NCBI RefSeq assembly: GCF_002860165.1
Contig: NZ_PGUZ01000024.1
Coordinates: forward strand, 1-59,348
DNA length: 59,348 nucleotides
Direction: 5' to 3'
DNA from: Bacillus sp. V3-13
Lineage (GTDB): Bacteria > Bacillota > Bacilli > Bacillales > Cytobacillaceae
In this document: piece after piece, positions 33,915 to 43,007 of the stretch
How positions within the stretch are numbered: the first letter of the stretch is position 1
Layout: each line of letters begins with the position of its first letter
Translations under genes and position numbers: made by a program
Notes under the pieces: model-generated
Databases searched by the model: none
Told to the model about the DNA's origin: nothing
What the model saw: the letters and a program-made list of their open reading frames with translations, nothing else

Positions 33915-34952
33915 TCAGATCATTTTGTCGATAAAAACAGTCGTTTCTTTGGCAAGATTGACTTCTTTCACTTCACTGTCGTCAATATGAAATGACGATT
34001 TAAACACTTTAACGATCGGGCGCTGCGGCAATCCGCGGTTTTGCGAAACTACCACACCAGTTTCACCTGTGGTCAGCTTTACATGGCTTCCGTTCGGATA
34101 AAAAGCGACAGACCGTAAAAAATTCCAGACGGTTTCATGGTCATAATGCAAATTTGTTAAGGCCATTATTTTCTCACATGCTTCATAAGGAAAAAGCGGC
34201 TTATCGCCTGTTGCGCCATAAATCATATTGTCATAGTCATTTGTCACAGCTACAATCTTTGAAAATAGATGAATATCCCCTTCTGTGAGGCTGCGCGGAT
34301 ATCCTGATCCATCAGGATGTTCGTGGTGCTGCAGCGCTACAACGGCTGACAGCTTGCTCACTTCCGGGTTTTTTCGCAGCAGGTTAAAGCCTTTCCACGT
34401 ATGGTCATTTTCCTTACTGCTGTAACCTGGCTGATCCGGAGTGGTCTTTCCGATATCGTGCAGGAGCGCGCCTACTGAAAGGTCCCGCAGCTTTGACCGG
34501 TCCAGCCCCATCTTTAATCCTACTAAAACAGATAACACACACACATTAAACGAATGCAAAAAAAGCGCATTATCTTTCGTGCGAATATCATTTAAATGGG
34601 CCAGTACCTCTTTTCTTAAGGTAATCTCATCAATAATCGAGCTTGCTACCTTGCTCACAGCTTTTAACTTAAAATCCTTCTCACCGGACTGGACATATTG
34701 ATATAGAGTTGACAGTAAGGAGGCTGCTTCCCGTTTTGTTTCCTGACTAATCACATCCTCTTCATCTATCATTATTTCCGGATTACTGCTGTCCTTGATA
34801 TACAACGCAGTAATCCCCATTTGCCTTAGTCTTGATAATAGGCCAAATGTTAACAGGACATTTTCTTCAAGCAGGGCCCTGCCGTCACTTGCAAAGATAG
34901 GTTTTGCCAAATATTCACCCTGGACGACTTGATCAATGGGCATGTATTTCAT
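33915..34952 (-). CDS. HD-GYP domain protein, probable cyclic-di-GMP phosphodiesterase (345 aa)
   Basis: The N-terminal ~100 residues (KYMPIDQVVQGEYLAKPIFA) form the small domain often preceding HD-GYP. The HD motif is LLHDIGKT (~166) and the extended HD-GYP signature is HHEHPDGSGYPRSL (~207-220), with a further metal-site KIVAVTNDYDNM. Such enzymes hydrolyse cyclic-di-GMP in the cytoplasm. ATG 34952 has CGAGGAAATG upstream; an open extension of seven codons lacks a site. The C-terminal region (GSHVKLTTGETGVVVSQNRG) is typical of the family. It stands alone between the exporter leader and an IS200/IS605 element. Confidence 0.9.
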   Translation of the reverse strand: MKYMPIDQVVQGEYLAKPIFASDGRALLEENVLLTFGLLSRLRQMGITALYIKDSSNPEIMIDEEDVISQETKREAASLLSTLYQYVQSGEKDFKLKAVSKVASSIIDEITLRKEVLAHLNDIRTKDNALFLHSFNVCVLSVLVGLKMGLDRSKLRDLSVGALLHDIGKTTPDQPGYSSKENDHTWKGFNLLRKNPEVSKLSAVVALQHHEHPDGSGYPRSLTEGDIHLFSKIVAVTNDYDNMIYGATGDKPLFPYEACEKIMALTNLHYDHETVWNFLRSVAFYPNGSHVKLTTGETGVVVSQNRGLPQRPIVKVFKSSFHIDDSEVKEVNLAKETTVFIDKMI

Positions 34953-34984
34953 CGCATTTCCTCGATTCCACATGTTGTTAATTT

Positions 34985-35150
34985 AAGTGAAGTGAACCTC
35001 TCTCCAATAATTTGGAGAGCTTCTCGCTTCATTGAGCCGGCTATTGCCGTTCTCTCCACGAAGGCTAGTTCCTAGCCCTATGTTGTACGTTACGATACTG
35101 CTTCTATCGCACGATGAAGGATATTGATACTGGCGTTTACATCCCTGTCG
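34985..35150 (-). ncRNA. Candidate guide (omega/re) RNA at the tnpB 3' end
   Basis: In IS200/IS605 elements the guide RNA for TnpB arises from the tnpB 3' end and the right end of the element. This segment covers the last ~60 coding bases and the ~105-base non-coding tail with a strong hairpin (34999-35018). The fold and guide boundary were not verified. Confidence 0.4.
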
Positions 35151-36178
35151 CATTCCAAGCCACATGAAGGACAATGATGAACCCGGTCTGCAAGTGTTTT
35201 CTTCACCATTTCATTACAGTTGGAGCATTGTTGACTGGTGTTTCGTGGATCAACCAATACCACACACTTACCGGCGCTTTCAGCCTTGTAAGTGGTGAAT
35301 GTTATCAGCTGATTCCATCCAGCATCCGAAATCCTTTTGGCCAGACGATGATTTTTTACCATGTTTGTAATGTTCAAATTCTCAAACGCAATCAAGTCAT
35401 ATTGATTCACCAGGATTCTGCTTACCTGGTGGGCATTGTTTCTTCGCTGATTGGCAATATACTCGTGTTTCTTTGCCAGTAAGGCGACGGCCTTTTTCCG
35501 GCGCTGTGACCCTTTCTTTCGTTTGAATACCATACGTTGTAACCGTTTCAGCTGCCGTTCTGATTTCAGGAGGTATTTGGGGGAGTCAAAGAATTGACCA
35601 TCTGAGGTGACCGCCAAATGTCTGACACCCAGATCGACACCGACTTTCTTATTGGTTGAAAGGTTTGCTTGCTTATTCATTTCACATGAAAGAGAAACAA
35701 AATATTTGCCGTTCTTTTCTATCACGGTGCAGGTTTTGATGTTTCCTTTTACCTGTCGATGCAACTTGATCCGCACCTTCCCAATTTTGGATAGGTTGAT
35801 ATATTTTCCTTCCAGTGAAAACCCGCTTTGCGGATAGGTGAAACTCCGATAGCGATTCGCCCCTTTAAAGCGGGGAAATCCTGCATTCTCCCCTTTTTCG
35901 AGGCGTTGAAAAAAAGACTGATACGCGTTATCCAGACGCTCCACTACATTTTGTAATACCTGCGAATGAACCGATTTGTATTCGGGGCACTCTTGTTTCA
36001 GTTCAGGCAGTTCTTTCTTTTGTGAATAAAAGGTAAGCGAGACACCATATTTTTTGTACGCCGCAATCCGCTCCTCCAAACAGGCATTGTAAAGCCTTCG
36101 GCAGTACATCAGTGTTTCACCAATTTTTTGCCGTTGCTTTTCTGTCGGTTCGATCCGGAATTTAAAAGTACGTATCAT
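35090..36178 (-). CDS. tnpB: TnpB, IS605 OrfB RNA-guided nuclease family (362 aa)
   Basis: Full-length TnpB. The N-terminal helix-turn-helix/OrfB_IS605 region opens with MIRTFKFRIEPTEKQRQKIG. The RuvC catalytic residues are in GVDLGVRH (~184), FENLNI (~263) and DRDVNAS (~346), with the zinc ribbon CSNC...CPSC at ~313-335. All three acidic residues and both Cys pairs are present, so it may be an active RNA-guided nuclease. ATG 36178 overlaps the tnpA stop, with GAAAGGAGGAAATT upstream. Its partner TnpA is broken, so the element cannot move by itself. Confidence 0.93.
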   Translation of the reverse strand: MIRTFKFRIEPTEKQRQKIGETLMYCRRLYNACLEERIAAYKKYGVSLTFYSQKKELPELKQECPEYKSVHSQVLQNVVERLDNAYQSFFQRLEKGENAGFPRFKGANRYRSFTYPQSGFSLEGKYINLSKIGKVRIKLHRQVKGNIKTCTVIEKNGKYFVSLSCEMNKQANLSTNKKVGVDLGVRHLAVTSDGQFFDSPKYLLKSERQLKRLQRMVFKRKKGSQRRKKAVALLAKKHEYIANQRRNNAHQVSRILVNQYDLIAFENLNITNMVKNHRLAKRISDAGWNQLITFTTYKAESAGKCVVLVDPRNTSQQCSNCNEMVKKTLADRVHHCPSCGLECDRDVNASINILHRAIEAVS

Positions 36179-36596
36179 GGGGAATTTCCTCCTTTCGTTT
36201 GGTTTTCAATATATTTTTTTATGGTCTCTTCGGAAATGGATCCAACTGTTTCGATGTAAAAACTACTATTCCAAAGATGGCGTCCCAAAGTACCTTTTTG
36301 AGTTCCGGAAATTTGATAAAAAGCTTACGTACCGAAATCCCTTCTCAGCATCTTTACGATGTAGGAGGGGGCAATCTTTGGATGGGAGGATGCGAATATG
36401 TGAACATGATCCTGCTCGCCCACTTCCATCATGACCAATTCAAAATCCTTTTCTTTCGCTATTTCCCGGAAGAGTTCTTTTAGAAAGCCTTCTATTCAGA
36501 TGTAAGTAATTTTTTGCGGTATTTAACCGACCAAACAATGTGATAATTGACATTGTAGACACAAGTACGAGCGTGTTTTAAGTTAGATTTATTCAT
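36175..36596 (-). pseudogene. tnpA: TnpA (IS200-type Y1 transposase), frameshifted
   Basis: Begins at ATG 36596 (MNKSNLKHARTCVYNVNYHI, VWSVKYRKKLLTSE). A one-base loss follows LTSE, where GAATAG would read GAAATAG. The next frame gives FLKELFREIAKEKDFELVMM and the HUH motif HVHIFASSHP. Another shift gives RKLFIKFPELKKVLW, and a final one restores SEETIKKYIENQTKGG with the catalytic Tyr. At least three indels make it inactive. It was a single-strand transposase for the element. Confidence 0.85.
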
Positions 36597-36783
36597 ACAT
36601 ATAATTTAGCATATATTTCAAAAAACACCTATATATAATGAGTTTTTTCTATCAACACATGATAGAAAAATAAACAAACATTTTCACCCGCTGAATTTCC
36701 TTCCAGGGGAATTCAGCGGGTGAAGCGGTCTTTCATCTCCCCGTTAAAATGGAGGAGGATTCCCGGTCTCGGTCCTAAAAAAA

Positions 36784-36802
36784 GACAAGGAACCCCCTTG
36801 CC
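36784..36802 (-). terminator. Terminator of iadA
   Basis: CAAGG/CCTTG short GC-rich stem followed on the minus strand by seven T (36777-36783), 16 bases after the iadA stop. Confidence 0.7.
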
Positions 36803-36817
36803 TTATATAACACCTAT

Positions 36818-38002
36818 TTATTGCAGCTCCTCTTCAAATGTTCCTTTCACAATCGGCTCGCCTGTTTCAACCATGACCTTTCCGAGCGCGATTACTGTAT
36901 CGATCCGGTAATCTTCCTTGGTTAATAGCACCAAATCGGCATCCTTGCCTTCTTGAATCGTCCCTTTTTCTTTCAATTTTAAAATATTGGACGGGTTTTC
37001 GGTGATGACACGAATGGCTTGATCCAATGAAATACCTTCGTCGAGAACTGCATCCCGCACTTCCTTAAATAAGGTTGAAACCTTGCCGATTTTCAGGCGT
37101 GCAAATTCACCGTTTGCGTTAAACTCAGGAAGGCTTGCCTGTCCGTCTGAAGTAAAGGTAATTTGCGAAATATCGACACCGGCATCAAGCATTCTTTTCA
37201 GGCCTTTGCTGCATTTCACTTCGCCTTCTTCAAGAAATTTCGGAATCGAGCTTGTTGTAAAATCAACATAGCCACCTTTTTTGGCGTACTTGATCCCTTC
37301 TGTAAAAAGATGCGGGTTTCGGTTTATATGGGTTGGGTAAAACTGCCGGATCGGAATTTCTGTTTTTTCAACAACTTCTTCAATGACGTTCAAATGATCA
37401 AAGCTGTCACCGACATGAACATTGACAATGCCGGCTTTTCCCGATAAAAGCCCGCCAATCCGGGCAGCTGAAGCGATTTTCGCCATTTCTTCCACCGTCG
37501 GCTGGGAAGACCTGTGATCGGCAATCGCTATTTCACCGGCACCAATTATTTTATCAACAAGAATAATATCATCTTCGATTTTCCCTGTTAGTGTTTTCAC
37601 AGGCACCTGGTATGAACCCGTCTGTACATAGCAGGTGATTCCTTCTTCTTCAAGTCCGCGCGCTTTCGCAATTAAACTTGCCATCGTTCTCGTCGTTCCA
37701 TCAGTGCCGATGACCCCGATCAATGTAGTGACACCGGCAAGAGTCGCATCGGTCAGTTGAATTTCCGGTGTTCTCGTTTTATAGCTTCCTTCCCCGCCTC
37801 CGCCAATAATGTGAACATGTGAGTCAATAAAACCAGGAACAACGATCTTTCCTTCTGCGTCTATGACCTTTATTTCGACAAAATTTTCCGGAACTTCGAT
37901 CGTATCTTGAATAAAGCCAATCTTTTTATCCGCAAGCAAAATATCTTTCTTCCCTAAATAATCAGGGGTATAAACTTCCCCATTTTTAATCAGCGTTAAC
38001 AC
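36818..38002 (-). CDS. iadA: Beta-aspartyl-peptidase (isoaspartyl dipeptidase)
   Basis: Amidohydrolase-fold metalloenzyme that hydrolyses isoaspartyl dipeptides released from damaged proteins. It has the metal-binding HVH in VVPGFIDSHVHIIGGGGEGS (~60-79), GVTTLIGVIGTDG, IADHRSSQPT, NVHVGD and the final-metal TFTSDGQASLPEF. Length 394 matches IadA. Start GTG 38002 follows AAAGGAG; the frame is open upstream but no site supports that. Stands alone; neighbours do not suggest a pathway. Confidence 0.94.
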   Translation of the reverse strand: MLTLIKNGEVYTPDYLGKKDILLADKKIGFIQDTIEVPENFVEIKVIDAEGKIVVPGFIDSHVHIIGGGGEGSYKTRTPEIQLTDATLAGVTTLIGVIGTDGTTRTMASLIAKARGLEEEGITCYVQTGSYQVPVKTLTGKIEDDIILVDKIIGAGEIAIADHRSSQPTVEEMAKIASAARIGGLLSGKAGIVNVHVGDSFDHLNVIEEVVEKTEIPIRQFYPTHINRNPHLFTEGIKYAKKGGYVDFTTSSIPKFLEEGEVKCSKGLKRMLDAGVDISQITFTSDGQASLPEFNANGEFARLKIGKVSTLFKEVRDAVLDEGISLDQAIRVITENPSNILKLKEKGTIQEGKDADLVLLTKEDYRIDTVIALGKVMVETGEPIVKGTFEEELQ

Positions 38003-38266
38003 GGAAAATCTCCTTTCATTTGCAGGTGTGCGTCGTATACCGCATTTCCAAATTATGTACATCGAAAAAAGTGCACTGGTTTGTCAGACAACCTCTTCTA
38101 ATCTGAACAAAATGCTCCTTTTCTATTCATAGCCGGGTGCCTGTCGTTCTTGCGGCCTTGCAACCATTTCCGGAATATGGGCCAGTCTTCAAGTCCCGTC
38201 CATGTTTAACCTTTGCAGACGCGGGTAAATACTCATTAAATCAACATAGAAAAAGGAGATAGGATA

Positions 38267-38590
38267 ATGAAAGAGATCATGTCTTCAAACGTACTTGTTC
38301 AAAATAAAGTAACAATCAGAAAAATGCTTGAAATTTACCAGGCATCCCGACAATTTAACGGAACAACCTATTTATATAGTAAGCATAAAGCAGTCGATGC
38401 CGCAAATTTATCCAAACTCGTATCCTTCTTTTTAACCGTCAAACCACAAACGACACTAAAGATCATTGTTGAAGGAACAGAGGTTGACAAGCAAATCGCA
38501 TTATTACAGAAATTATTCAATCAGGATATTTCAGTAGTTCGCATAACAGAGAAGCGCTTAGCCGCTAATTCTGATTCATTTCAATTATAA
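38267..38590 (+). CDS. HPr-like small protein (107 aa)
   Basis: ATG 38267 with AAAAAGGAGATAGG upstream. The pattern of strands and helices (FNGTTYLYSKHKAVDAANLS, KLVSFFLTVKPQTTLKIIVE, GTEVDKQIALLQKLF) resembles the HPr fold, but the phospho-acceptor His region of HPr is not present, so it would not be a PTS carrier. A second ATG 12 bases downstream is possible. It is followed at 21 bases by a 23-residue membrane peptide and a shared terminator, suggesting a two-gene operon. Function unknown. Confidence 0.7.
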   Translation: MKEIMSSNVLVQNKVTIRKMLEIYQASRQFNGTTYLYSKHKAVDAANLSKLVSFFLTVKPQTTLKIIVEGTEVDKQIALLQKLFNQDISVVRITEKRLAANSDSFQL

Positions 38591-38610
38591 GGAGAGGAAG
38601 CGGCATAACC

Positions 38611-38682
38611 ATGATTCGGACCATATTAATGATCATTGGCGCTATCGTTGTAATCGGCGCCCTGGCCAGCTGGCTGTTCTAA
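38611..38682 (+). CDS. 23-residue membrane micropeptide
   Basis: ATG 38611, ending TAA at 38682. The peptide is almost entirely one hydrophobic helix (MIRTILMIIGAIVVIGALAS then WLF). AAGGAGAGG lies 13-21 bases upstream, a little far, overlapping the end of the preceding gene. A perfect terminator follows after four bases. The compact operon with the HPr-like gene supports it as real. Function unknown. Confidence 0.6.
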   Translation: MIRTILMIIGAIVVIGALASWLF

Positions 38683-38686
38683 AAAA

Positions 38687-38712
38687 AATCCCGGGACATA
38701 ATGCCCGGGATT
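38687..38712. terminator. Bidirectional terminator
   Basis: AATCCCGGG (38687-38695) pairs with CCCGGGATT (38704-38712), with A run before and T run after, between convergent genes. Confidence 0.9.
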
Positions 38713-38766
38713 TTCATATCTTGCTTTTAGTTGCCAATAGGCAGTACTCCATGCCCTCTTGCTGGA

Positions 38767-40821
38767 TCAATCATCATCTTCATCGCCCTGGTTTTTCCAC
38801 TTTCTCTCCCATTTCTCTGCCTCTTTCTTAAGTTTATCCTTCCATTTTCCTTTTTCCTTTTTAATGGCTTCTTCGAACTCTTCCAGCTCTTTTTCGAACT
38901 TTTGCCGCCTGCTTTTTTCTTCATAGTCCGAAATACGCGGGACATTGAAGAATGCAGGTTCTGTACCTTGTAACGCATTCTCAATGATGTTTCTGAAAAT
39001 GAGCGCTGCGCCTTCGCTGCTCGTTGTTGTTAAATAGTGGCTTTCGTCGGTATGATCGTATCCAACCCAAACCGCGCCTGCAAGCTGCGGTGTGTAACCG
39101 ACAAACCACTGGTCCTTTACACCGTTAATTCCTTCAATCGGAACTTCGGTCGAACCGGTTTTTCCGGCCAGGTCGCGGCCGTCGATTTGCGCGCCTGTCC
39201 CTGTTCCGTCTTCAACTACTCCCAACAGCATCGTCGTCATTTTATCGGAAACTGCTTTTGTTGTGACCTTTGTGCTCGTTTCCTTCCATTCGCCGATTGT
39301 GTTGCCCTCCGCATCAACAATTTTTGTAATCGCATGGGCCTCTGCCTTTTCACCGTTATTGGCAAACACGGAATATGCCTCAGCCATCATCAAAGGTGAA
39401 ACACCTTCCTGAAGTCCGCCAAGTGCCAATCCAAGATTTCTGTCCTCCTTCTTAAGAGGAATTCCGAAACGTTCTGCCGCATCGAACCCAGAGTCAATTC
39501 CCAGTTCGTTTAAAAGCCAGACAGCCGGGACATTTAAGGACTCCTGCACTGCTTCATACATCGGCACTTCGCCGCGATAATGATCCGAATAATTGCGCGG
39601 TTCGTAATTGCCAAACTTCATTTTTTCATCCTTCAGCATATCTTCAGGACTCCAGCCATTCTCAAGCGCGGGAACATAGACGGACAGTGGTTTCATCGTT
39701 GAACCAGGCTGGGCCTTTAATTCGGTTGCCCGGTTATAGGCACGAAAAACGTGGTCTCCCCTGCCGCCGACAAGTGCACGGATTCCACCCGTTGCCGGAT
39801 CGAGCAATACCGCGCCGCTTTGGACGATCTGGTCTTCTTTTCCTTCAGGAAATAAACTGTCATTTTGATACGCTGTTTCCATCGCTGTTTGCATGCCGGG
39901 ATCAAGCTCGGTATAGATTTCGTAGCCCCCGGTTAATAATTCATCCTGGGTTAAGCCGTATTCTTCAATTGCCTCAGCAAAAACATGGTCCACATAGTAC
40001 GGGAATTGGCCATGAAAAGGGTCTCCGCCTTTATCATTGAGCTCAACCTCTTCACTGAGCGCCGTTTCATATTGTTCGTTCGTAATAAACTTGTTTTCCT
40101 TCATTAGCGCAAGAACCGTGTTCCGCCTTTCAACCGCTTTTTCAAAATCCTGATAAGGATTCCAGGCAGACGGCGCTTTAATAATACCCGCGAGCATTGC
40201 CGACTCACTTGCGGTTAATGCCTCCGGTTCTTTGCCGAAATATTTGGCGGCAGCACTCTTGATTCCCCAGGCACCTTCACCAAAATAGATTTGATTAAAA
40301 TACATTTCCAGTATTTCATCTTTGGAATACTCTTCTTCGATTTTTCTCGCTAAAAATAATTCTTCTATTTTTCTCTTGTATGTTTTTTCCGGTGAGAGCA
40401 GCGCGTTTTTCGTCAGCTGCTGGGTGATCGTACTGCCGCCTTCAACAATTCCGCCTGCTGTTATATTGCGGAAAAACGCTCGCGCAATTCCGATGAGATC
40501 AATTCCGTTATGACTGTAAAAGCGCTGGTCTTCAATCGCAATCACCGCATTTTTCAAGTGATCGGGAATTTTCGTAATCGGGACACCTTCATTTTTATTA
40601 GCCGATATTTTACTTGCTACTTCGCCGTTTTGGTCATAAATGACCGTTGATTGTGCCAGACCGGCTTCTAAAGTGCTGATATCGGCCCCGCTTGAAAACA
40701 CATAGAAAAAAATTAAAATTCCCAAAAGAGTAACTGCCATCGCAAGAATGGTAATTTGCGTCACATGTTTTTGCTTCCAAAGCTTTCGCAACCGTGAAAT
40801 TTTTGAGCTTCGTCTTTCCAT
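38767..40821 (-). CDS. Class A penicillin-binding protein (PBP2c/PbpF-like, 684 aa)
   Basis: Bifunctional peptidoglycan synthase. It has a membrane anchor at ~23-43, a GT51 glycosyltransferase with [14 protein letters not shown] (~95-108) and [12 protein letters not shown], and a transpeptidase with SxxK at STMK (~374), SxN at SLN (~429) and KTGS (~554). The C-terminus is a highly charged Lys/Glu tail ([20 protein letters not shown]). Length and domain order match B. subtilis PbpF/PbpG, forespore-expressed enzymes for spore germ-wall synthesis; which of the two is not certain. ATG 40821 has AAAGG upstream; an in-frame TTG at 40869 is an alternative. Transcribed alone toward a shared terminator. 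Confidence 0.93.
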   Translation of the reverse strand: MERRSSKISRLRKLWKQKHVTQITILAMAVTLLGILIFFYVFSSGADISTLEAGLAQSTVIYDQNGEVASKISANKNEGVPITKIPDHLKNAVIAIEDQRFYSHNGIDLIGIARAFFRNITAGGIVEGGSTITQQLTKNALLSPEKTYKRKIEELFLARKIEEEYSKDEILEMYFNQIYFGEGAWGIKSAAAKYFGKEPEALTASESAMLAGIIKAPSAWNPYQDFEKAVERRNTVLALMKENKFITNEQYETALSEEVELNDKGGDPFHGQFPYYVDHVFAEAIEEYGLTQDELLTGGYEIYTELDPGMQTAMETAYQNDSLFPEGKEDQIVQSGAVLLDPATGGIRALVGGRGDHVFRAYNRATELKAQPGSTMKPLSVYVPALENGWSPEDMLKDEKMKFGNYEPRNYSDHYRGEVPMYEAVQESLNVPAVWLLNELGIDSGFDAAERFGIPLKKEDRNLGLALGGLQEGVSPLMMAEAYSVFANNGEKAEAHAITKIVDAEGNTIGEWKETSTKVTTKAVSDKMTTMLLGVVEDGTGTGAQIDGRDLAGKTGSTEVPIEGINGVKDQWFVGYTPQLAGAVWVGYDHTDESHYLTTTSSEGAALIFRNIIENALQGTEPAFFNVPRISDYEEKSRRQKFEKELEEFEEAIKKEKGKWKDKLKKEAEKWERKWKNQGDEDDD

Positions 40822-40948
40822 TATGTTCACAACCTTTATTCTTCTCTCCAATTCTTTTACTTTAAACAATTTTGTTAATTTGTTTTACCCGCAAAATCAG
40901 GAAACAATTCCACAATTAACCGCGAGACCACATGAAAAAAGTATAATA

Positions 40949-40991
40949 AAAGGAGCTGAAATACGCATTACTTTGCGATTCAGCTCCTTTT
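40949..40991 (-). terminator. Terminator of the XRE/membrane-protein operon
   Basis: AAAGGAGCTGAA/TTCAGCTCCTTT long stem with T-rich tail on the minus strand, directly after the stop at 40992. Confidence 0.85.
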
Positions 40992-41360
40992 TCAAGCGGT
41001 TTTCCGCCGCTTTAGCATTAATTTAGACTTTAAATCAGGCATCTTATCGAATAATAACAGCAATTTAAAGCTGATGATTAAATACATAAATGTAAAAATG
41101 CTAGGTATGCAGAGGATCCATATCCATTCACGAAAAGTAAGGTCTGCGAACATTTCCAGCATATCATTTACCCCGAGCAGTTCCCTTCCTGTGTACGCCC
41201 CTTCGACAAGGATGTATAAAGCTGCATTAGAACATATGTAAACAGAAAATAATACAAAGTGATTGACCTTTTTCGATTTACAAAACACCATTTTTGCAAT
41301 GATTGTCCACACGATTACGATGAACGGAAAAATAATAAAAACCGCTCTTTCCGGAGCCAT
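40992..41360 (-). CDS. Small membrane protein partner of the XRE regulator (122 aa)
   Basis: Three or four hydrophobic helices (AVFIIFPFIVIVWTIIAKMV, FVLFSVYICSNAALYILV, WIWILCIPSIFTFMYLIISF) and a Lys/Arg-rich C-terminal tail. Start ATG 41360, 26 bases after the regulator stop, with GGGGAGGGGAGC upstream. The gene pair (DNA-binding protein plus integral membrane protein) suggests the membrane partner controls or is controlled by the regulator, as in membrane-tethered repressor systems; that is inference. Family not recognised. Confidence 0.65.
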   Translation of the reverse strand: MAPERAVFIIFPFIVIVWTIIAKMVFCKSKKVNHFVLFSVYICSNAALYILVEGAYTGRELLGVNDMLEMFADLTFREWIWILCIPSIFTFMYLIISFKLLLLFDKMPDLKSKLMLKRRKTA

Positions 41361-41386
41361 GCTCCCCTCCCCCAATCCAAATATTT

Positions 41387-41848
41387 TCAGCTGGGATCGT
41401 CTTTCTGAAGTTCCATAAAGCGTTCCCTTGCAGCTACCTCGTCGAAGCTGCTGTATATTCGGTAATGATCTTCATCAAGAATGCGAAAATGCTGGCTAAT
41501 AATATTTTGCTGGAGAATATACCCGTTTTCTTTCGCCAATTCCCGCCACCACATTTTCCCGCCAAGTGTCTTTTCTTTGCGGAAGTCAATGCCTTCACGG
41601 GCAACGGTCTCAAGAACTTCGAGCGGTTCATTTCCAAATAAGAACTTTACTGTTTCTGTTTCACGAAAAAGAGCACAAACGGCCACAACGGTTGACCATC
41701 CTGCAAAAGCTCTGCCCTTTTCAATCTGGACGAGGGTTTTCTTGGAAACGCCGATCACTTCGGCCATTTTATCTTGCGTATACCCCGCTTCAGTTCGAAT
41801 TAATCTCATCTTGTCAGAAACCTTCATCACAATTTCTTCTCTAGTCAT
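41387..41848 (-). CDS. XRE-family transcriptional regulator (153 aa)
   Basis: N-terminal helix-turn-helix of the XRE/Cro type (MRLIRTEAGYTQDKMAEVIG, VSKKTLVQIEKGRAFAGWST) at about residues 10-60. A conserved C-terminal region follows (KMWWRELAKENGYILQQNII, SQHFRILDEDHYRIYSSFDE). First gene of a two-gene operon with the membrane protein at 40992. ATG 41848 has AAGGACTG upstream; ATG 41827 is an alternative. Target genes are not evident; nearby thiT has its own riboswitch. Confidence 0.85.
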   Translation of the reverse strand: MTREEIVMKVSDKMRLIRTEAGYTQDKMAEVIGVSKKTLVQIEKGRAFAGWSTVVAVCALFRETETVKFLFGNEPLEVLETVAREGIDFRKEKTLGGKMWWRELAKENGYILQQNIISQHFRILDEDHYRIYSSFDEVAARERFMELQKDDPS

Positions 41849-41947
41849 TGCAGGTCAGTCCTTCTATAGCTTTTGGTGTAATTTTACACGAATCTTCTGG
41901 ATTTTAAAATCTTTTTTTGAAAAATCCCTAATATTATTAAAAAAACA

Positions 41948-41972
41948 GACCAAAACGCTAAGCGAATTGGTC
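41948..41972 (-). terminator. Terminator of thiT
   Basis: GACCAAAACGCT/AGCGAATTGGTC stem followed by TGTTTTTTT on the minus strand, 26 bases after the thiT stop. Confidence 0.85.
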
Positions 41973-41997
41973 CATCATCATGATAATCTGCCAAACC

Positions 41998-42573
41998 TTA
42001 TAGGTTGATCACTTTTTTCGGTGCCGCGGAGATAATGAGTGCGACGATTATCGCACTTAAAACAAAGCTTGGCAGCATATAAGTTCCATTATAAACGAGC
42101 GAATACAGTGCTACCGGCTGGTCCTTCGGTGCAAATTCCCCGAAAAAAACGATTCCGGCTATCACATGGCACAGGTAGCGCAGAACGCTGCCGATAAATG
42201 TCCCTGCTATTAAATAAGCAATCCATTTCTTTCTATCATTCTGCCTCAGTCCGGTCTGAAGCTGCGCAGCAAACAACCCGGCAAATCCCAGCGTCCCGAA
42301 CGCAATCAAGTAATCAATGATCCCTTGAACCGGCGTGTAAATTTGGGCATAGCCAAGTATAAACTGGAGCAGCCCGAGTAAAAATCCCGTCAGGAGTCCG
42401 CCCTTAAGCCCCCAGCGAAAGGCCATTAAGAACACTGGCACAGCCGCAATCGACACTGATCCGCCCTGCGGCCAGATCCGCGCAAACACAAATGCAGAAA
42501 CAAGGTCCAGCAAATAAGCAAGTGCTGTGAATATGGAAACCTCTACTAAAAATAATGTTTTGTTTTGTTTCAT
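41998..42573 (-). CDS. thiT: Thiamine ECF transporter substrate-binding subunit ThiT
   Basis: Six-helix S-component (191 aa) of an energy-coupling-factor transporter that captures thiamine at the membrane and works with shared EcfAA'T. Recognisable ThiT sequence: AALAYLLDLVSAF-like N-terminus (IFTALAYLLDLVSAFVFARI), WPQGGSVSIAAVPVFLMAFR and the C-terminal YNGTYMLPSFVLSAIIVALI. ATG 42573 has CAGGGGGAAAG upstream. A TPP riboswitch with a terminator lies in the leader, so expression falls when thiamine pyrophosphate is plentiful, which confirms the substrate. Confidence 0.95.
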   Translation of the reverse strand: MKQNKTLFLVEVSIFTALAYLLDLVSAFVFARIWPQGGSVSIAAVPVFLMAFRWGLKGGLLTGFLLGLLQFILGYAQIYTPVQGIIDYLIAFGTLGFAGLFAAQLQTGLRQNDRKKWIAYLIAGTFIGSVLRYLCHVIAGIVFFGEFAPKDQPVALYSLVYNGTYMLPSFVLSAIIVALIISAAPKKVINL

Positions 42574-42643
42574 GTTCTTTCCCCCTGTAAAGATATCAAG
42601 GGGTCCGAGATTTACCGCTACAAACCGCTAAAATGCAAAAAAA

Positions 42644-42683
42644 AGCAATCCAGGGCGGGAATCTGATGGCCCAATATTGCTTT
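42644..42683 (-). terminator. Riboswitch-controlled terminator before thiT
   Basis: AAAGCAAT/ATTGCTTT long stem with inner pairs (GCGGG and neighbours) followed by T8 on the minus strand, just downstream of the TPP aptamer. Confidence 0.8.
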
Positions 42684-42696
42684 CTATCCATCAAAC

Positions 42697-42782
42697 CACA
42701 TCCCTACGCTAGCATTAACTAACAGGTTCATAGGGTCAGAACTCGAAGCTCACTCTCAGCTGCAGCACGCAGCCCCCCTTGT
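42697..42782 (-). promoter_or_regulatory. TPP riboswitch aptamer
   Basis: Read on the minus strand it has the THI-box core: GGGG...GCTGAGAGTGAGC, then GACCCTATGAACCTG, TTAATGCTAGCGTAGGGA. These are the conserved CUGAGA, ACCC, GAACCUG and GCGUAGGGA elements of the TPP aptamer. It precedes a terminator and thiT. Confidence 0.95.
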
Positions 42783-43007
42783 GGAACTATTCAACTATAA
42801 ATTAATTCATCTCCGAATATACTATGTTTCAGCGCGATTGGCAAGGAAGATATTATCTTTATTTTTAAAAATCGGCTGGCTCCTCCAGTTAATTTTTCAC
42901 AGGAAATTGTTATGATTAACAAAAAAATGACAAAGGATTTTGCTGACTGTCAGCGAATACATTGATAAAATGCGATACAGGAATCGAATATTATTGGGGG
43001 ATAAACC

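Larger units (their letters stand above)
34985..36723 (-). mobile_element. IS200/IS605-family element
   Basis: Contains intact tnpB and broken tnpA overlapping by ATGA. The right (3') end carries a perfect hairpin CTCTCCAA/TTGGAGAG (34999-35018). The 5' end carries TTTTTCTATCA/TGATAGAAAAA (36648-36672) and a 17-bp stem at 36682-36723. No inverted terminal repeats, as expected. End positions are approximate. Confidence 0.7.
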
